Below are positions 17,208 through 26,516 of a stretch of DNA of 64,000 nt, piece after piece. The notes beneath the pieces were generated by a model that saw only the letters and a list, made by a program, of their open reading frames with translations, ran no database searches and was not told the origin of the DNA. Each line of letters opens with the position of its first letter. The first letter of the stretch is position 1. The stretch covers positions 1 to 64,000 of the forward strand of contig CAWELN010000027.1 of assembly GCA_963809795.1 (NCBI GenBank), written 5' to 3'. This stretch comes from DASUAS01 sp963809795. GTDB lineage: Bacteria; Actinomycetota; Acidimicrobiia; IMCC26256; DASPTH01. Made by a program: the position numbers and the translations under genes.

Positions 17208-18079
17208 CGCAACTTCTCGGGGTTGAGCTGCGCGAAGACGCGGAGCACGCGTCCGTCGGGCGCGAAGGAGAACGAGAGCACGAGACCCGGCCGGTCGTCG
17301 AGGCGGAACACGACCCCGGGCTCCCCGTTCACGCGCACGAGACGGAGGTCGGCCTCGCTCGGGATGCGGTGCGCCAGGTTCACCATGAGGCGTGCCACGC
17401 GATCGGGGCCGATCACCGGCCGCCGCGCCGCGTGCCGGGCGGCACCGCCGTCGGAGAGCAGCACGATGTCGGGTGCGAGCAGCGTCATCACCTGCTCGAT
17501 GTCGCCGCTGGCCACCGTGGCCAGGAGCGCGCCCACCAGCTCCTGCTCCTCCTGGGCGCGCGGGCGGCGTAGCTCGAGCTGTCCGTCCTGCAACCTTCGG
17601 CGGGTGCGGCTGGCGAGTTGCCGGCACGCCGCCGGTGACGAGTCGACCATCGCCGCCACCTCGTCGAACGGGTACCCGAACACGTCGTGGAGCAGCAACA
17701 CCGCACGCTCGACGGGGGAGAGCTCGTCGAGCAGCACGAGGAAGGCGAGGGTGAGCGAGTCGGCCAGCTCGGCCGCGACCTCGGGCTGGGTCTCGGTGGC
17801 GTCGTCGACCACCAACGGCTCGGGCAGGTAGGGCCCGACGTACGTCTCCTTCCGGTGGTGCGCCGAGCGCAACCGGTCGATGGCGAGGCGGGTGACCGTG
17901 CTCACGAGGAACGCCTCCGGGTTGTCGACCTGCGCGCGGTCGACCGCCTGCCACCGCAACCACGCGTCCTGGCACGCGTCCTCGGCGTCGCCGACGCTGC
18001 CGGTCATCCGGTAGGCGATGCCGAACAGCCGCGGCCGCAGGGCCTCGAACTCCGAGGTGCCGGCGTCGGGCGCGTTCAT
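17195..18079 (-). CDS. ECF41/SigJ-type RNA polymerase sigma factor with SnoaL-like C-terminus
   Basis: 294 residues starting at MNAPDAGTSEFEALRPRLFG. Sigma region 2 (GSVGDAEDACQDAWLRWQ) and region 4 (LSPVERAVLLLHDVFGYPFD, then VDSSPAACRQLASR) are followed by an extra domain of about 130 residues resembling SnoaL/NTF2 (IEQVMTLLAPDIVLLSDGGA). That extension defines ECF41 factors, where it tunes sigma activity in place of an anti-sigma factor. It overlaps the upstream flavoprotein gene by ATGA. Oxidoreductases and carboxymuconolactone decarboxylases are the known neighbours of this sigma class, and both occur here. Confidence 0.9.
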   Translation of the reverse strand: MNAPDAGTSEFEALRPRLFGIAYRMTGSVGDAEDACQDAWLRWQAVDRAQVDNPEAFLVSTVTRLAIDRLRSAHHRKETYVGPYLPEPLVVDDATETQPEVAAELADSLTLAFLVLLDELSPVERAVLLLHDVFGYPFDEVAAMVDSSPAACRQLASRTRRRLQDGQLELRRPRAQEEQELVGALLATVASGDIEQVMTLLAPDIVLLSDGGAARHAARRPVIGPDRVARLMVNLAHRIPSEADLRLVRVNGEPGVVFRLDDRPGLVLSFSFAPDGRVLRVFAQLNPEKLRHVV

Positions 18080-19368
18080 GCCGCCACCAGTGCCGGTGTC
18101 GTCGCGGCCGCCCGTCCGGCCGCCCGCCCACTGGCGAACGCGGCGTCGGCGAGCATCCCGTCCGGCCCCACCCAGTCGCCGGCCACGTACACGCGCGGCA
18201 GGTCGGGGACCGCCACCGGCGGTCGTCCGCCCAGGCCGCGGCCCGGGAGCGGCCGGCCGTGCGCGACCACCAGCCGTTCGCCGTGACGCCAGTCGGCCAC
18301 CTGCTCGTGCCATCCCGGCTGCGCCCGATCGAGCAACCACTCGAGCCGGGCCAGGGCGTCGACGTCGGCCTCGCCGTACCAGAGGAGGTGCGCGACCTCG
18401 CCGCCTCCATCACCGTGAGCGAGATGCGCGTATGGCGTGTGGACCGAGAAGTACGTCGGCTCGTCGAGGCCGCACGTGATGCGCCGGTCGGGTACCGGCA
18501 GGTTCCAAAGCGCGACGTCGAGCGTGGTCGCGACGACCGGGCGCTCGTCCGCGGCCCATCGACGCGCAGCCGCGCTCGCCCCGCGCACCATGGTGTCGAC
18601 GTCGCGCGGTCCGCCGGACGCGAGCACCACCGCGTCGGCCGCCAGGGCGCCGTGTGCGGTGCGCACGGTGACGCCGTCGGCGCACGGTTCGATCCCGGCG
18701 ACCTTGGCCCGGGTGTGGAGGGTGATGTCGCGCGCCGCCGCCAGCTGCTGGAGCTCGTCGACCAGTTGCTGCCAGCCGTCGTCGAGGTACACCACGCCAT
18801 GCGTGAAGGCCTGCACCATCTGCGCGACACCGGCAGCCGCGTCGAGCGCGTCGAGGTCGCCGCAGTAGGTCGAGATCCGGGCCAGCAGTGCCAGCACCGC
18901 GCGCACGTCGGAGCGGCGCGAGGTGCCGTCGATCCACTGCTGGACCGATGTCCCGGGCGTGACCGTCGTCGTCATGCGGGCCGGGCGCGCCAACATCTTG
19001 AGGAGCTCGAGCTTGCCGGGTGCGCCGAGCACCTGCGTCCGCAACAGGGTCGTGAACGTGCCGGGCAGGGCATCGAGGGTGCCGTCGCTCCGCAACCCGT
19101 ACGCGCGGGTGGTGACCGGGGACGCGCCGCGTGGCGTGATGCCCCAGCCGTGCAGCACCTCCCAGGCCGCGCCGCCGCGGTACAGCGCGTGCGCACCCTG
19201 GTTGAAGTGGAAGCCGTCGGCGGTGGTGGTGGTGCGGGCGCGGCCGCCCGGGTGAGTGCGCGCCTCGAGCACCGTGACCCGGGCGCCCTCGTCGGCGGCG
19301 GTGAGCGCCGCGGTCATCCCGGCCAGGCCGGCACCGACCACGACGACGGAGCGGGGCGGCTGGCTCAT
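18076..19368 (-). CDS. Phytoene-desaturase/amine-oxidase-like FAD oxidoreductase
   Basis: About 430 residues from the ATG at 19368, which follows GGAGG by 6 nt. FAD binding is shown by SVVVVGAGLAGMTAALTAAD and EARTHPGGRARTTT, and at the C-terminus by VYVAGDWVGPDGMLADAAFA. GFHFNQGAHALYRGG is typical of the NAD(P)/FAD-dependent protoporphyrinogen/phytoene type. It is translated just ahead of the ECF41 sigma gene, with overlapping ATGA, and behind an ECF41-type promoter. It is therefore likely a direct target of that sigma factor. Confidence 0.88.
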   Translation of the reverse strand: MSQPPRSVVVVGAGLAGMTAALTAADEGARVTVLEARTHPGGRARTTTTADGFHFNQGAHALYRGGAAWEVLHGWGITPRGASPVTTRAYGLRSDGTLDALPGTFTTLLRTQVLGAPGKLELLKMLARPARMTTTVTPGTSVQQWIDGTSRRSDVRAVLALLARISTYCGDLDALDAAAGVAQMVQAFTHGVVYLDDGWQQLVDELQQLAAARDITLHTRAKVAGIEPCADGVTVRTAHGALAADAVVLASGGPRDVDTMVRGASAAARRWAADERPVVATTLDVALWNLPVPDRRITCGLDEPTYFSVHTPYAHLAHGDGGGEVAHLLWYGEADVDALARLEWLLDRAQPGWHEQVADWRHGERLVVAHGRPLPGRGLGGRPPVAVPDLPRVYVAGDWVGPDGMLADAAFASGRAAGRAAATTPALVAA

Positions 19369-19398
19369 GACGTCCTCCGATCGTCGGTTCCGCACCCA

Positions 19399-19425
19399 GA
19401 CGAGACAGCCGCGCGAAGTGTGACA
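19399..19425 (-). promoter_or_regulatory. ECF41-type promoter (TGTCACA-N16-CGTC)
   Basis: The minus strand reads TGTCACA (19425-19419), 16 nt, then CGTC (19402-19399), about 30 nt upstream of the flavoprotein ATG. This matches the published ECF41 promoter consensus as I recall it (TGTCACA, 16-nt spacer, CGTC). The sigma factor encoded in the same operon is of that class, so autoregulation is very likely. Confidence 0.75.
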
Positions 19426-19440
19426 ACCGAGAGGGTCGGG

Positions 19441-20022
19441 CTACCCGCCGTGCAGCTGGCCCCAGGTGGTGCCGACCTCGTTGGGGTCGTACTTGATCAC
19501 CGGGTCGTTCTCCCCGAAGGCGTCGAGGGTGTGCAGGAACCGGTGGAGGCCGATCATCCCGCCGACGGTCTGCCCCAGGTCCATGATCTCGCCGGTGGTG
19601 AACACCTCGTGCAGGTCGCGGAAGGTGTCGTCGCCGATCGCCCAGTGGTCGTTCGAGAGCTGGTCGAGGAACGCCAGCGCGCGGCGCTCCCGCACCGTGA
19701 GGTCCGGCCGCAGCGCGGGGTTGGCGAGGCAGGCGACGTCGTCCTCGGTGATCGTGCCCTCCTTGCGCGAGCCCATGCACGGCTCGCACCCGCCGAGCTG
19801 GCCGCTGCGGATGCGCAACAGCTCCAGCAGGCGCGGCTCCAGCAGGCTGTTCGGGAAGTTGGGGTGCCGCTCGGCGTCGTCGGGCCGCGGCGGGTGATCG
19901 GCGTAGGCGAGGATCTGCAACGGGACCGGGGTCGTGTACGCGCCGGACTCGGCGCCCGCCTCGATCATCGACCGGTACTGCTCACTCAGATCCTCGTACG
20001 GGACGGGCTCGACTCGCGGCAC
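19441..20022 (-). CDS. Carboxymuconolactone decarboxylase/AhpD-like protein
   Basis: 193 residues from a GTG with AGGGGG upstream. The region LLELLRIRSGQLGGCEPCMG has the Cys-x-x-Cys of the AhpD/CMD fold, and LTVRERRALAFLDQLSND and GEIMDLGQTVGGMIGLHRFL are typical helices of the family. Such proteins act as thiol peroxidase partners or decarboxylases; the CxxC pair favours a redox role. It stands directly upstream of the ECF41 operon on the same strand, the expected partner. I see no TGTCACA promoter before its own start. Confidence 0.85.
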   Translation of the reverse strand: MPRVEPVPYEDLSEQYRSMIEAGAESGAYTTPVPLQILAYADHPPRPDDAERHPNFPNSLLEPRLLELLRIRSGQLGGCEPCMGSRKEGTITEDDVACLANPALRPDLTVRERRALAFLDQLSNDHWAIGDDTFRDLHEVFTTGEIMDLGQTVGGMIGLHRFLHTLDAFGENDPVIKYDPNEVGTTWGQLHGG

Positions 20023-20094
20023 GGCTGACCCCCTGGGTACGGCGTTCGACGGGACTTACGCTACGCCCAGCCCCGGTGTGGGCACCATGTACCC

Positions 20095-22509
20095 GTGGTG
20101 ACCACGCGCGAGCCGGCCGACGTGCAGCCGGCGCGCTCGTGGCGGGTCCGCATGTTCCGCCCCGCGGCCGAGGGCGCGTTGCGGCGGCGCACGCGCGACT
20201 GGTTCGGCCTGCTCCTCGGGATCGCGATCCTGGTCGTGAGCTCGTTCCACCACGGCGACGTCACCCGCAGCGAGCGCGCGGTCTTCGACCTCTTCAACAC
20301 CTTGCCGAACGGGCTGGCACCGCTGTTCCGCGCCCTGTACCGCCTCGGCGCCCTGTGGGCGCTCGGCCTCGTCGTCGTGGCGGCAGTGGTCGCCGGCCGG
20401 CTGCGCCTGGCGCGCGACCTCGTGGTCGCGGGTGTCCTCGCGTGGGGGACGGCACGCGCCCTCGGCGAGCTGGTCGTCGCCCACGAGGGCTTCGGGCGCA
20501 CGCTGCGCATCGCCACCGGCTTCGTCGGCGGCTCACCGTCGGCGTTTCCGTCGGTGCGGATCGCGATCATCGTGGCCATCATCGGTGCCTCGGCGCCGTA
20601 CGTCACCCGGCCCGCGCGTGCGTTCGGGTGGACGCTCGTCGCGCTGCTCGGCGTCTCCGCGCTCTATCTCGGCACCGCCTTCCCGAACGACCTCTTCGCG
20701 GGCGTGGTGCTCGGTTGGACGGTGGCGTGCTTCGTGCACCTGCTGTTCGGTTCGCCCGGCACGCGGCCGACCATCCCCCAGATCACCGAGGCGCTGGCGC
20801 GGCTGGGGATCCGCGCCGACAACGTGCGCTTCGCGCCGGTGCAGCCGCGCTCATCGACGCTGGTGCTCGCCGACGACGAGATCGGGCCGCTGCGCATCCA
20901 CATGGTCGCGCGCGACGACGCGCACGCGCAGCTGCTCCAGAAGATCTGGTACACGGTGGTCAACAAGCGTTCGGCGCCGCGGTTCGCGCTCACGCGGGTG
21001 CAGCAGGTCGAGCACGAGGCGTACCTGCTCCTGGTCGCCGCGCAGGGCGGGGTCCACGTGCCCACCGTCGTGGTCGCGGGGAGCGGAGGTCCCCGCGCCG
21101 CGTTGCTCGTGCTGCGCCCGATCGCGGGGGCGGAGCTCGCCGAGCTCGATGCCGACGACGTGACCGACGCGCTCCTCGCCGCGCTCTGGACCGACGTTGC
21201 CGCGCTGGGGCGCTGTCGCATCGCCCACGGCGACCTCGATGCCGACCACGTGATCGTGAGCGACGGCCGGCCGTGGATCGTCGGGTTCGACGAGGCCGAG
21301 GTGACCGGCGACGCGACGCGCCAGGGCGCCGACGTGGCACAGCTGCTGGCGTCGACCGCCGCGCTCGCCGGCGACGAGCGCGCGGTGGACGCCGCGGTCA
21401 CCGTGCTGGGGCGGCCGGCGGTGGCGCCGGCGCTGCCGTTCCTCCAGCCCGCGGCGCTCTCATCGTCGACCCGCAAGCTCGCGGGCGAGCACCGGCGCGC
21501 CTTCGGCGCCCGCCTCGACCACCTGCGTACCCTCGCCGCGTCCGCCATCGGCATCGAGCCGCCCGAGCTGGTGCAGGTGCGGCGCATCACCGCCACCGGT
21601 GCGGCGTTGGCCATCGGCGCGCTGGTCGCGGTGGGTGCGTTGCTGCTCGACGTCGGCGACCCCACCGACGTCGTCGACACCCTCCGCAACGCGAACTGGA
21701 GCTGGTTGGCGCTCGCCCTCGTGGTCTCGTTCGCGGCCAACATCGCGTACGCGATCGCGTTGCAGGGCACGGTGACGGTCCGCCTGCCGTTGGTGCCGAC
21801 CACCGAGTTGCAGCTCGGGATGTCGTTCTCCAACCTCGCGGTGCCCGGCATCGGCGGCCAGGGCATGCAGGTGCGCTTCCTCCAGAAGCTCGGCGTCGAC
21901 CTGCCCTCGGCCGTGGCCGCGGGCGGCGTGTTGAGCGGCTTCGGGGGGCTCGTCGCCGCGCTCGGCTGCTTCGGGGTCGCGCTCCTCGTCGAGCCCGCGC
22001 GCGTCGACCTGTCGCTGATCCCGACCAACGGCCTCCTGCTGTTCCTGGTGATCGTCGCCGCGCTGCTCGTGCTGGTGAGCGGATTGGTGGCGTTGCTGCC
22101 GGGGCTGCGTCGGCGCGTGCTGCCGCCGCTCTCGCGCGCCACCGCGACCATGGCCGACGCGCTGCGCTCACCGCGGCACCTTGCCCTGCTCGTCGGCGGC
22201 AACGTCGTGGCGACCATCATGTCCACGTGGTGCCTGCAACTGTGCCTGATCGCGTTCGGTGGCCACGTGTCGTTCTGGGCGTTGCTCGCCGCCAACGTCG
22301 GCGTGGTGACGATCGCGTCGATCGTGCCCATCCCCGGCGGCGGTACCGCGGTGGGCACGGTCGGGTTGTCGGCCGTGCTCGTCTCGTTCGGCGTACCGAA
22401 GGAGATCGCGATCGCGGCCGTGCTCGCCAACCAGCTCGTCTTCTACTACCTGCCCGCCATCCCCGGTTGGTTCGCGACGCGCGATCTCGTGCGGCGTGAC
22501 TACCTCTGA
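20095..22509 (+). CDS. Three-part membrane protein: PAP2-like, kinase-like, YbhN/LPG-synthase-TM
   Basis: 804 residues. Part 1 (about 30-220) is a PAP2-type helical bundle with degraded motifs (GGSPSAFPSVRIAI in place of the PSGH box). Part 2 (about 240-480) resembles APH/RIO kinases: HGDLDADHVIV stands for the catalytic loop and WIVGFDEAEV for the DFG-like metal site. Part 3 (about 510-800) is a lysylphosphatidylglycerol-synthase-type flippase domain, with VPGIGGQGMQVRFLQ and PIPGGGTAVGTVGLS. Two adjacent GTG codons (20095, 20098) are possible starts. The gene overlaps the next gene. It may couple lipid phosphate metabolism to lipid transport; this is inference. Confidence 0.8.
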   Translation: MVTTREPADVQPARSWRVRMFRPAAEGALRRRTRDWFGLLLGIAILVVSSFHHGDVTRSERAVFDLFNTLPNGLAPLFRALYRLGALWALGLVVVAAVVAGRLRLARDLVVAGVLAWGTARALGELVVAHEGFGRTLRIATGFVGGSPSAFPSVRIAIIVAIIGASAPYVTRPARAFGWTLVALLGVSALYLGTAFPNDLFAGVVLGWTVACFVHLLFGSPGTRPTIPQITEALARLGIRADNVRFAPVQPRSSTLVLADDEIGPLRIHMVARDDAHAQLLQKIWYTVVNKRSAPRFALTRVQQVEHEAYLLLVAAQGGVHVPTVVVAGSGGPRAALLVLRPIAGAELAELDADDVTDALLAALWTDVAALGRCRIAHGDLDADHVIVSDGRPWIVGFDEAEVTGDATRQGADVAQLLASTAALAGDERAVDAAVTVLGRPAVAPALPFLQPAALSSSTRKLAGEHRRAFGARLDHLRTLAASAIGIEPPELVQVRRITATGAALAIGALVAVGALLLDVGDPTDVVDTLRNANWSWLALALVVSFAANIAYAIALQGTVTVRLPLVPTTELQLGMSFSNLAVPGIGGQGMQVRFLQKLGVDLPSAVAAGGVLSGFGGLVAALGCFGVALLVEPARVDLSLIPTNGLLLFLVIVAALLVLVSGLVALLPGLRRRVLPPLSRATATMADALRSPRHLALLVGGNVVATIMSTWCLQLCLIAFGGHVSFWALLAANVGVVTIASIVPIPGGGTAVGTVGLSAVLVSFGVPKEIAIAAVLANQLVFYYLPAIPGWFATRDLVRRDYL

Positions 22510-24163
22510 CGTAGGGTCTCGGTCCTTGGCGACCGCGCCCGCGCACCACACCTGGCAACCGTCGACGCCGTGCCGCATCTCGATCGCGCTGTCGGGTGGC
22601 GGTCACCGCGCCGCCGCGTGGGCGCTGGGCACGCTCTACGGCCTGCTCGCGATGCGCGACGCGGAGGCGCGCAAGGACGGTGGCGGCGTCCCGATCGAGT
22701 TCACCGCGGTCGCGTCGGTGTCGGGTGGCTCGCTGACCAACGGCGTCCTCGCCACCGGGCTCGCCGACCTCGGCGTCGATCTCGACGACGTCACGCTCGA
22801 CGACTTCCGCCGGGTCACCGGCCGGTTGCTCACCACCGTGGCCACCACGGGCCTGATCCCGGCCAAGGGCCCGACCCGCCGCTATCTGACCGGGGCGCTC
22901 GCCGTCCTCACCCTCACCGTGGCCGCCGCGGTGGCCACGGTGGTCGCGGTGTGCACCGCGGCGCGCGGGACGCCCGGGTTGGCCTGGCTGCTGCCGCTCT
23001 GGCTGGGGATCGGGGCACTCGTGGGGATCGGCCTCGCGGTGGCGGTGCGGCACGTCGGTGCGTTCGTGGCGGTGCTCGTCGTCGCCGCGGCCGGCGCGCT
23101 CACGTGGGAGTACGTGGGTGACAGCCACGGCGACGCGGCGTGGATCGCGGTGCTGGCGCTGTTGGTCGGCACGGTCGTGCTGCTCCTGGTGCTCGTCGTC
23201 GTCATCGCCGCCCGCGGGAGGGTGTTCGAGCGGGCCCTCGACGCGGTGCTCTTCCGCGGCCGCCGCTTGGGCGACGTGCACGCGCCCGACACCCGCCACG
23301 TCATCTGCGCCACCGAGCTGCAATCCGGTCACCAGTGCTTCCTCGCCCCCGAGCTCGTCACCGAATGGAACGCGGGGGAGGGCGCGCCCGGCGACCTCCG
23401 GCTCTCGACCGCGGTGCGGGCCTCGGCCGCGTTGCCGCTCGCGTTCCCGCCGGTCGAGCTCGACCTCACGCGCCTCGGCGTGCACCTCGCGCGACCGTGG
23501 CGACCGAAGGGCGACCCCAAGGTTCCCGTCGCCAAGCTCGTGCTCACCGACGGCGGGGTGTACGACAACATGGGCGACGAGTGGGAGTACGGCTATCCCG
23601 AGCGCGCGCTGGAGAGCGCGATCCTCCCGCCGTCGGGTGCCGCCAACTTCCTCGTGGTCGCGAACGCGGGGAAGGACATCGGGTGGCAGTCCCTCGGCCG
23701 CGCCGGGCTGCTGTGGCGCGAGCTGCGCGGCCTGAAGCGCGACGTCGACGTCGTCTACGACGTGAGCACCAGCCAGCGCCGGCGCACCCTGCTGCGACTG
23801 TTCCGCGAAGCGGAACAGGCGGGCGTCGGCCTCGTGGGTGTGATCGCACACATGCCCACCACCCCGCTCGACGTGTGCGCCGCCTTCACCGGGCAGGCCG
23901 ACCGCGGGGCACGGGCGGACGAGACCCGCATCCTGCTCAACAACATGCACGAGCACTGGTCGGCGCTGGCGAGCAGCAACGCCGACGTCCCCACGACGCT
24001 GGGTGCGCTGTCGGTCGAGACCACCGTCGACCTCGTCCTGCACGCGGCGGCGCTGGTCACCGTCTCCGGGTACGTGGTGCACGGGCTCGGGACCGCCCAG
24101 CCCCCGACCCGGGCCGAGGTCCGGGCCTGGGTCGAGGCCGGCGCGGCCGGCGCGGCCGGTTAG
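22496..24163 (+). CDS. Patatin-like phospholipase with inserted transmembrane segment
   Basis: 555 residues; the GTG lies inside the end of the preceding membrane protein gene. The patatin signature is split. SIALSGGGHRAAAWALG supplies the oxyanion loop, SVSGGSLTNGV the nucleophile Ser, and LTDGGVYDNMGDEWE the catalytic Asp. Between them (about residues 128-250) lie four hydrophobic helices, such as ALAVLTLTVAAAVATVVAV and LALLVGTVVLLLVLVVVIA. The lipase core is thus anchored by an internal membrane domain. It probably hydrolyses membrane acyl lipids. Overlap with the upstream three-part protein suggests a joint function. Confidence 0.82.
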   Translation: MTTSDVGSRSLATAPAHHTWQPSTPCRISIALSGGGHRAAAWALGTLYGLLAMRDAEARKDGGGVPIEFTAVASVSGGSLTNGVLATGLADLGVDLDDVTLDDFRRVTGRLLTTVATTGLIPAKGPTRRYLTGALAVLTLTVAAAVATVVAVCTAARGTPGLAWLLPLWLGIGALVGIGLAVAVRHVGAFVAVLVVAAAGALTWEYVGDSHGDAAWIAVLALLVGTVVLLLVLVVVIAARGRVFERALDAVLFRGRRLGDVHAPDTRHVICATELQSGHQCFLAPELVTEWNAGEGAPGDLRLSTAVRASAALPLAFPPVELDLTRLGVHLARPWRPKGDPKVPVAKLVLTDGGVYDNMGDEWEYGYPERALESAILPPSGAANFLVVANAGKDIGWQSLGRAGLLWRELRGLKRDVDVVYDVSTSQRRRTLLRLFREAEQAGVGLVGVIAHMPTTPLDVCAAFTGQADRGARADETRILLNNMHEHWSALASSNADVPTTLGALSVETTVDLVLHAAALVTVSGYVVHGLGTAQPPTRAEVRAWVEAGAAGAAG

Positions 24164-24689
24164 AGGCTCAGGATCGACTCGACGCGGTGCCCGAGCGGCT
24201 GGAGCCGCTCGCGGCCGCCGAGCGCGGGGAGCTCGAGCAGGAACGTCAGGCCGATGACGGTGGCGGTGAAGAACTCCGACACCAGGATCGACGTGGCGGT
24301 GGCGGTGCCACCGGTGGCGAGGACGTCGTCGACGATGAGCACCCGGTCATCGGGTTCCAGCGCGTCGCGGTGCACCTCGAGCGTGTCGCGCCCGTACTCG
24401 AGCTCGTAGCTGTGCGCGTGCGTGTCCCACGGCAGCTTGCCCGGCTTGCGCACGGGGACGAAGCCGGCACCGAGCGCGAGCGCGATCGGCGCCGCGAGGA
24501 TGAACCCGCGCGCCTCGATCCCGACGACCTTGGTCACGTCCGCGTCGAACGGCGCCACCAGGAGCTCGGTCGCGGCGCGGAACGCGCCCGCGTCGCCGAG
24601 CAACGGCGTGATGTCGCGGAACGTCACGCCCGGCGGGGGAAATCGGGGATGTCGCGGATGAACGGCCGGAGGTCGTCGGCGGAGGTCAC
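24160..24689 (-). CDS. apt: Adenine phosphoribosyltransferase (frameshifted near N-terminus)
   Basis: The PRPP-binding motif VLIVDDVLATGGTATAT, with FRDITPLLGDAGAFRAAT, VVGIEARGFILAAP and FVPVRKPGKLPW, identifies apt (adenine + PRPP to AMP + PPi; purine salvage). The natural start is the GTG at 24689 (VTSADDLRPFIRDIPDFP). That frame breaks at a C-run (G5 on the plus strand, 24635-24639); one extra C would restore D-F-P-x-P-G-V-T-F. The long frame beginning at 24699 is a chance extension. Its stop overlaps the stop of the convergent patatin gene. Confidence 0.88.
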
Positions 24690-24793
24690 GACCCCACATC
24701 TCAGTCGATCGCGGCCAGCCACCCCTCCTCGGCCCGTCGGCGGTGGTGCCGACGAGGCCGGGAGTAGGGTCGGAACGACGTCAGGGGGCTGCC

Positions 24794-26512
24794 GTGCACG
24801 ATCTGGTGATCCGGAACGGAACCGTGATCGACGGCCGGGGTGGTCGTCCGGCGCACGGCGACGTCGCCCTCGACGACGGCCGCATCACCGCGGTGGGCAC
24901 CGTCGACGAGCCCGGTCGTGAGGAGCTCGACGCCACCGGCCTCGCGGTCACGCCCGGCTTCGTCGACGTCCACACCCACTACGACGGGCAGGTCACCTGG
25001 GACCCGCTGCTCACCCCGTCGATCTGGCACGGCGTCACCACCGTGGTCATGGGCAACTGCGGCGTGGGCTTCGCGCCCGCCGCGCCCGACCGTCACGACT
25101 GGCTCATCGGCCTGATGGAGGGCGTCGAGGGCATCCCCGGCGCATCCCTGCGCGAGGCGATCCGGTGGGACTGGCAGACCGTCGGCGAGTACCTCGACGC
25201 GCTCGACCGGATCCCGCGCGCGCTCGACGTCGCCGCCCAGGTGCCGCACGGCGCGGTGCGCGCCTTCGTGATGGGCGAGCGGGGCGCGGCCAACGAGCCC
25301 GCCACCGACGACGACATCATCCGCATGGCCGAGCTGGTCGCCGAAGGCGTCTGCGCGGGCGCGGTGGGCCTCTCGGTGAACCGGCTCGAGCTGCACAAGG
25401 CGGTCGACGGCCGCGAGGTACCCGGCACGTTCGCCGCGCACAAGGAGATCTGCGCCCTCGTGCGGGCGGTGCGCATGTCATCGGGCGACGCGGTGTTCAC
25501 CACCATCCTGCCGGGGGCAGCCGGGGAGTCGCACGCGCGGTGGGACGAGGAGGTCGACTGGCTGAGCGCGGTGTCGCGCGAGACCGGCCTCGTGGTCACG
25601 TTCCCGTTCGGTGGTTCGCGCGGTGGCCCGTGGCGCCAGAAGCTCGACCGCATCGAGCGGGAGAACGCCGACGGCGCGCGCATCGTGCCGCAGGTCAGCT
25701 CGCACGGGCAGGGCCTGTTCTGCGGGTTGCGCACGTCGCATGCGTTCCGCGGCCGGCCCACGTACGAGGCGCTCGCGCACCTGCCGGTGGCCGAGCGCGC
25801 CGCGCGCATGGCCGAACCCGACGTGCGCGCCGCCATCGTCGCCGAGCGTCCGCCGCCGGGTGTCCCGCGCCTCCGCGACCTCATGCTCGCCACCGCGACC
25901 GCGGTCTTCCCGTGGCACCCCGTGCCCGACTACGAGCCCGATCCCGCGAGCAGCCTCTCGGCGCAGGCCGAGGCGCTCGGGCGCGACCCCGAGGAGGTGC
26001 TCTACGACTGGACCATCGCCGACGACGGCGACGCGCTCGTCCACTTCTTCCTCGGTGGCTATCCGGGCAACCTCGACGTGAGCGCCGAGCTGCTCGTGCA
26101 TCCCCAGAGCGTCCTCGGCCTCGGTGACGGCGGTGCCCACGTCGACCTGATCTGCGACGCCGGCTACCCGTCGTTCCTGCTCTCCTACTGGGTGCGCGAC
26201 CGGGCACGCGGCACCCTGCCGCTCGAGACCGCGGTGAAGATCCTGACCAGCGAACCGGCGGCGATGTACGGCCTGCGCGACCGGGGTGCGGTCGAGCCCG
26301 GGCTCAAGGCCGACCTCAACGTGCTCGACGTCGCCGCCGTCGCGCCGCAGCCCATCGAGGTGGTGCACGACCTCCCGGCCGGGGCCAAGCGCGTGCTGCA
26401 ACGCACCGACGGGTTCGTCGCCACCATCGTCAACGGTGAGATCGTCCAACGCGACGGCGCCGACACCGGCGCCCGGCCCGGTCGCGTCGTCCGCGGCGCC
26501 CGGCACAACTGA
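24794..26512 (+). CDS. N-acyl-D-amino-acid deacylase-type amidohydrolase
   Basis: About 572 residues from a GTG (VHDLVIRNGTVIDGRGGRPA). The metal site DVHTHYDGQVTWDPLLTPS lies at about residue 59. HGVTTVVMGNCGVGFAP and the C-terminal GLGDGGAHVDLICDAGYPS are typical of D-aminoacylase/amidohydrolase_3 enzymes. The substrate is not predictable. It lies 4 nt upstream of an amidohydrolase_2 gene on the same strand, so two unrelated barrel hydrolases appear to be co-expressed. Confidence 0.87.
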   Translation: MHDLVIRNGTVIDGRGGRPAHGDVALDDGRITAVGTVDEPGREELDATGLAVTPGFVDVHTHYDGQVTWDPLLTPSIWHGVTTVVMGNCGVGFAPAAPDRHDWLIGLMEGVEGIPGASLREAIRWDWQTVGEYLDALDRIPRALDVAAQVPHGAVRAFVMGERGAANEPATDDDIIRMAELVAEGVCAGAVGLSVNRLELHKAVDGREVPGTFAAHKEICALVRAVRMSSGDAVFTTILPGAAGESHARWDEEVDWLSAVSRETGLVVTFPFGGSRGGPWRQKLDRIERENADGARIVPQVSSHGQGLFCGLRTSHAFRGRPTYEALAHLPVAERAARMAEPDVRAAIVAERPPPGVPRLRDLMLATATAVFPWHPVPDYEPDPASSLSAQAEALGRDPEEVLYDWTIADDGDALVHFFLGGYPGNLDVSAELLVHPQSVLGLGDGGAHVDLICDAGYPSFLLSYWVRDRARGTLPLETAVKILTSEPAAMYGLRDRGAVEPGLKADLNVLDVAAVAPQPIEVVHDLPAGAKRVLQRTDGFVATIVNGEIVQRDGADTGARPGRVVRGARHN

Positions 26513-26516
26513 CGCC

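Noticed and set aside
24160..24699. Full-length apt frame beginning at 24699
   Set aside because: The N-terminus MWGRDLRRRPPAVHP does not fit the family; the correct N-terminus is in another frame starting at 24689.
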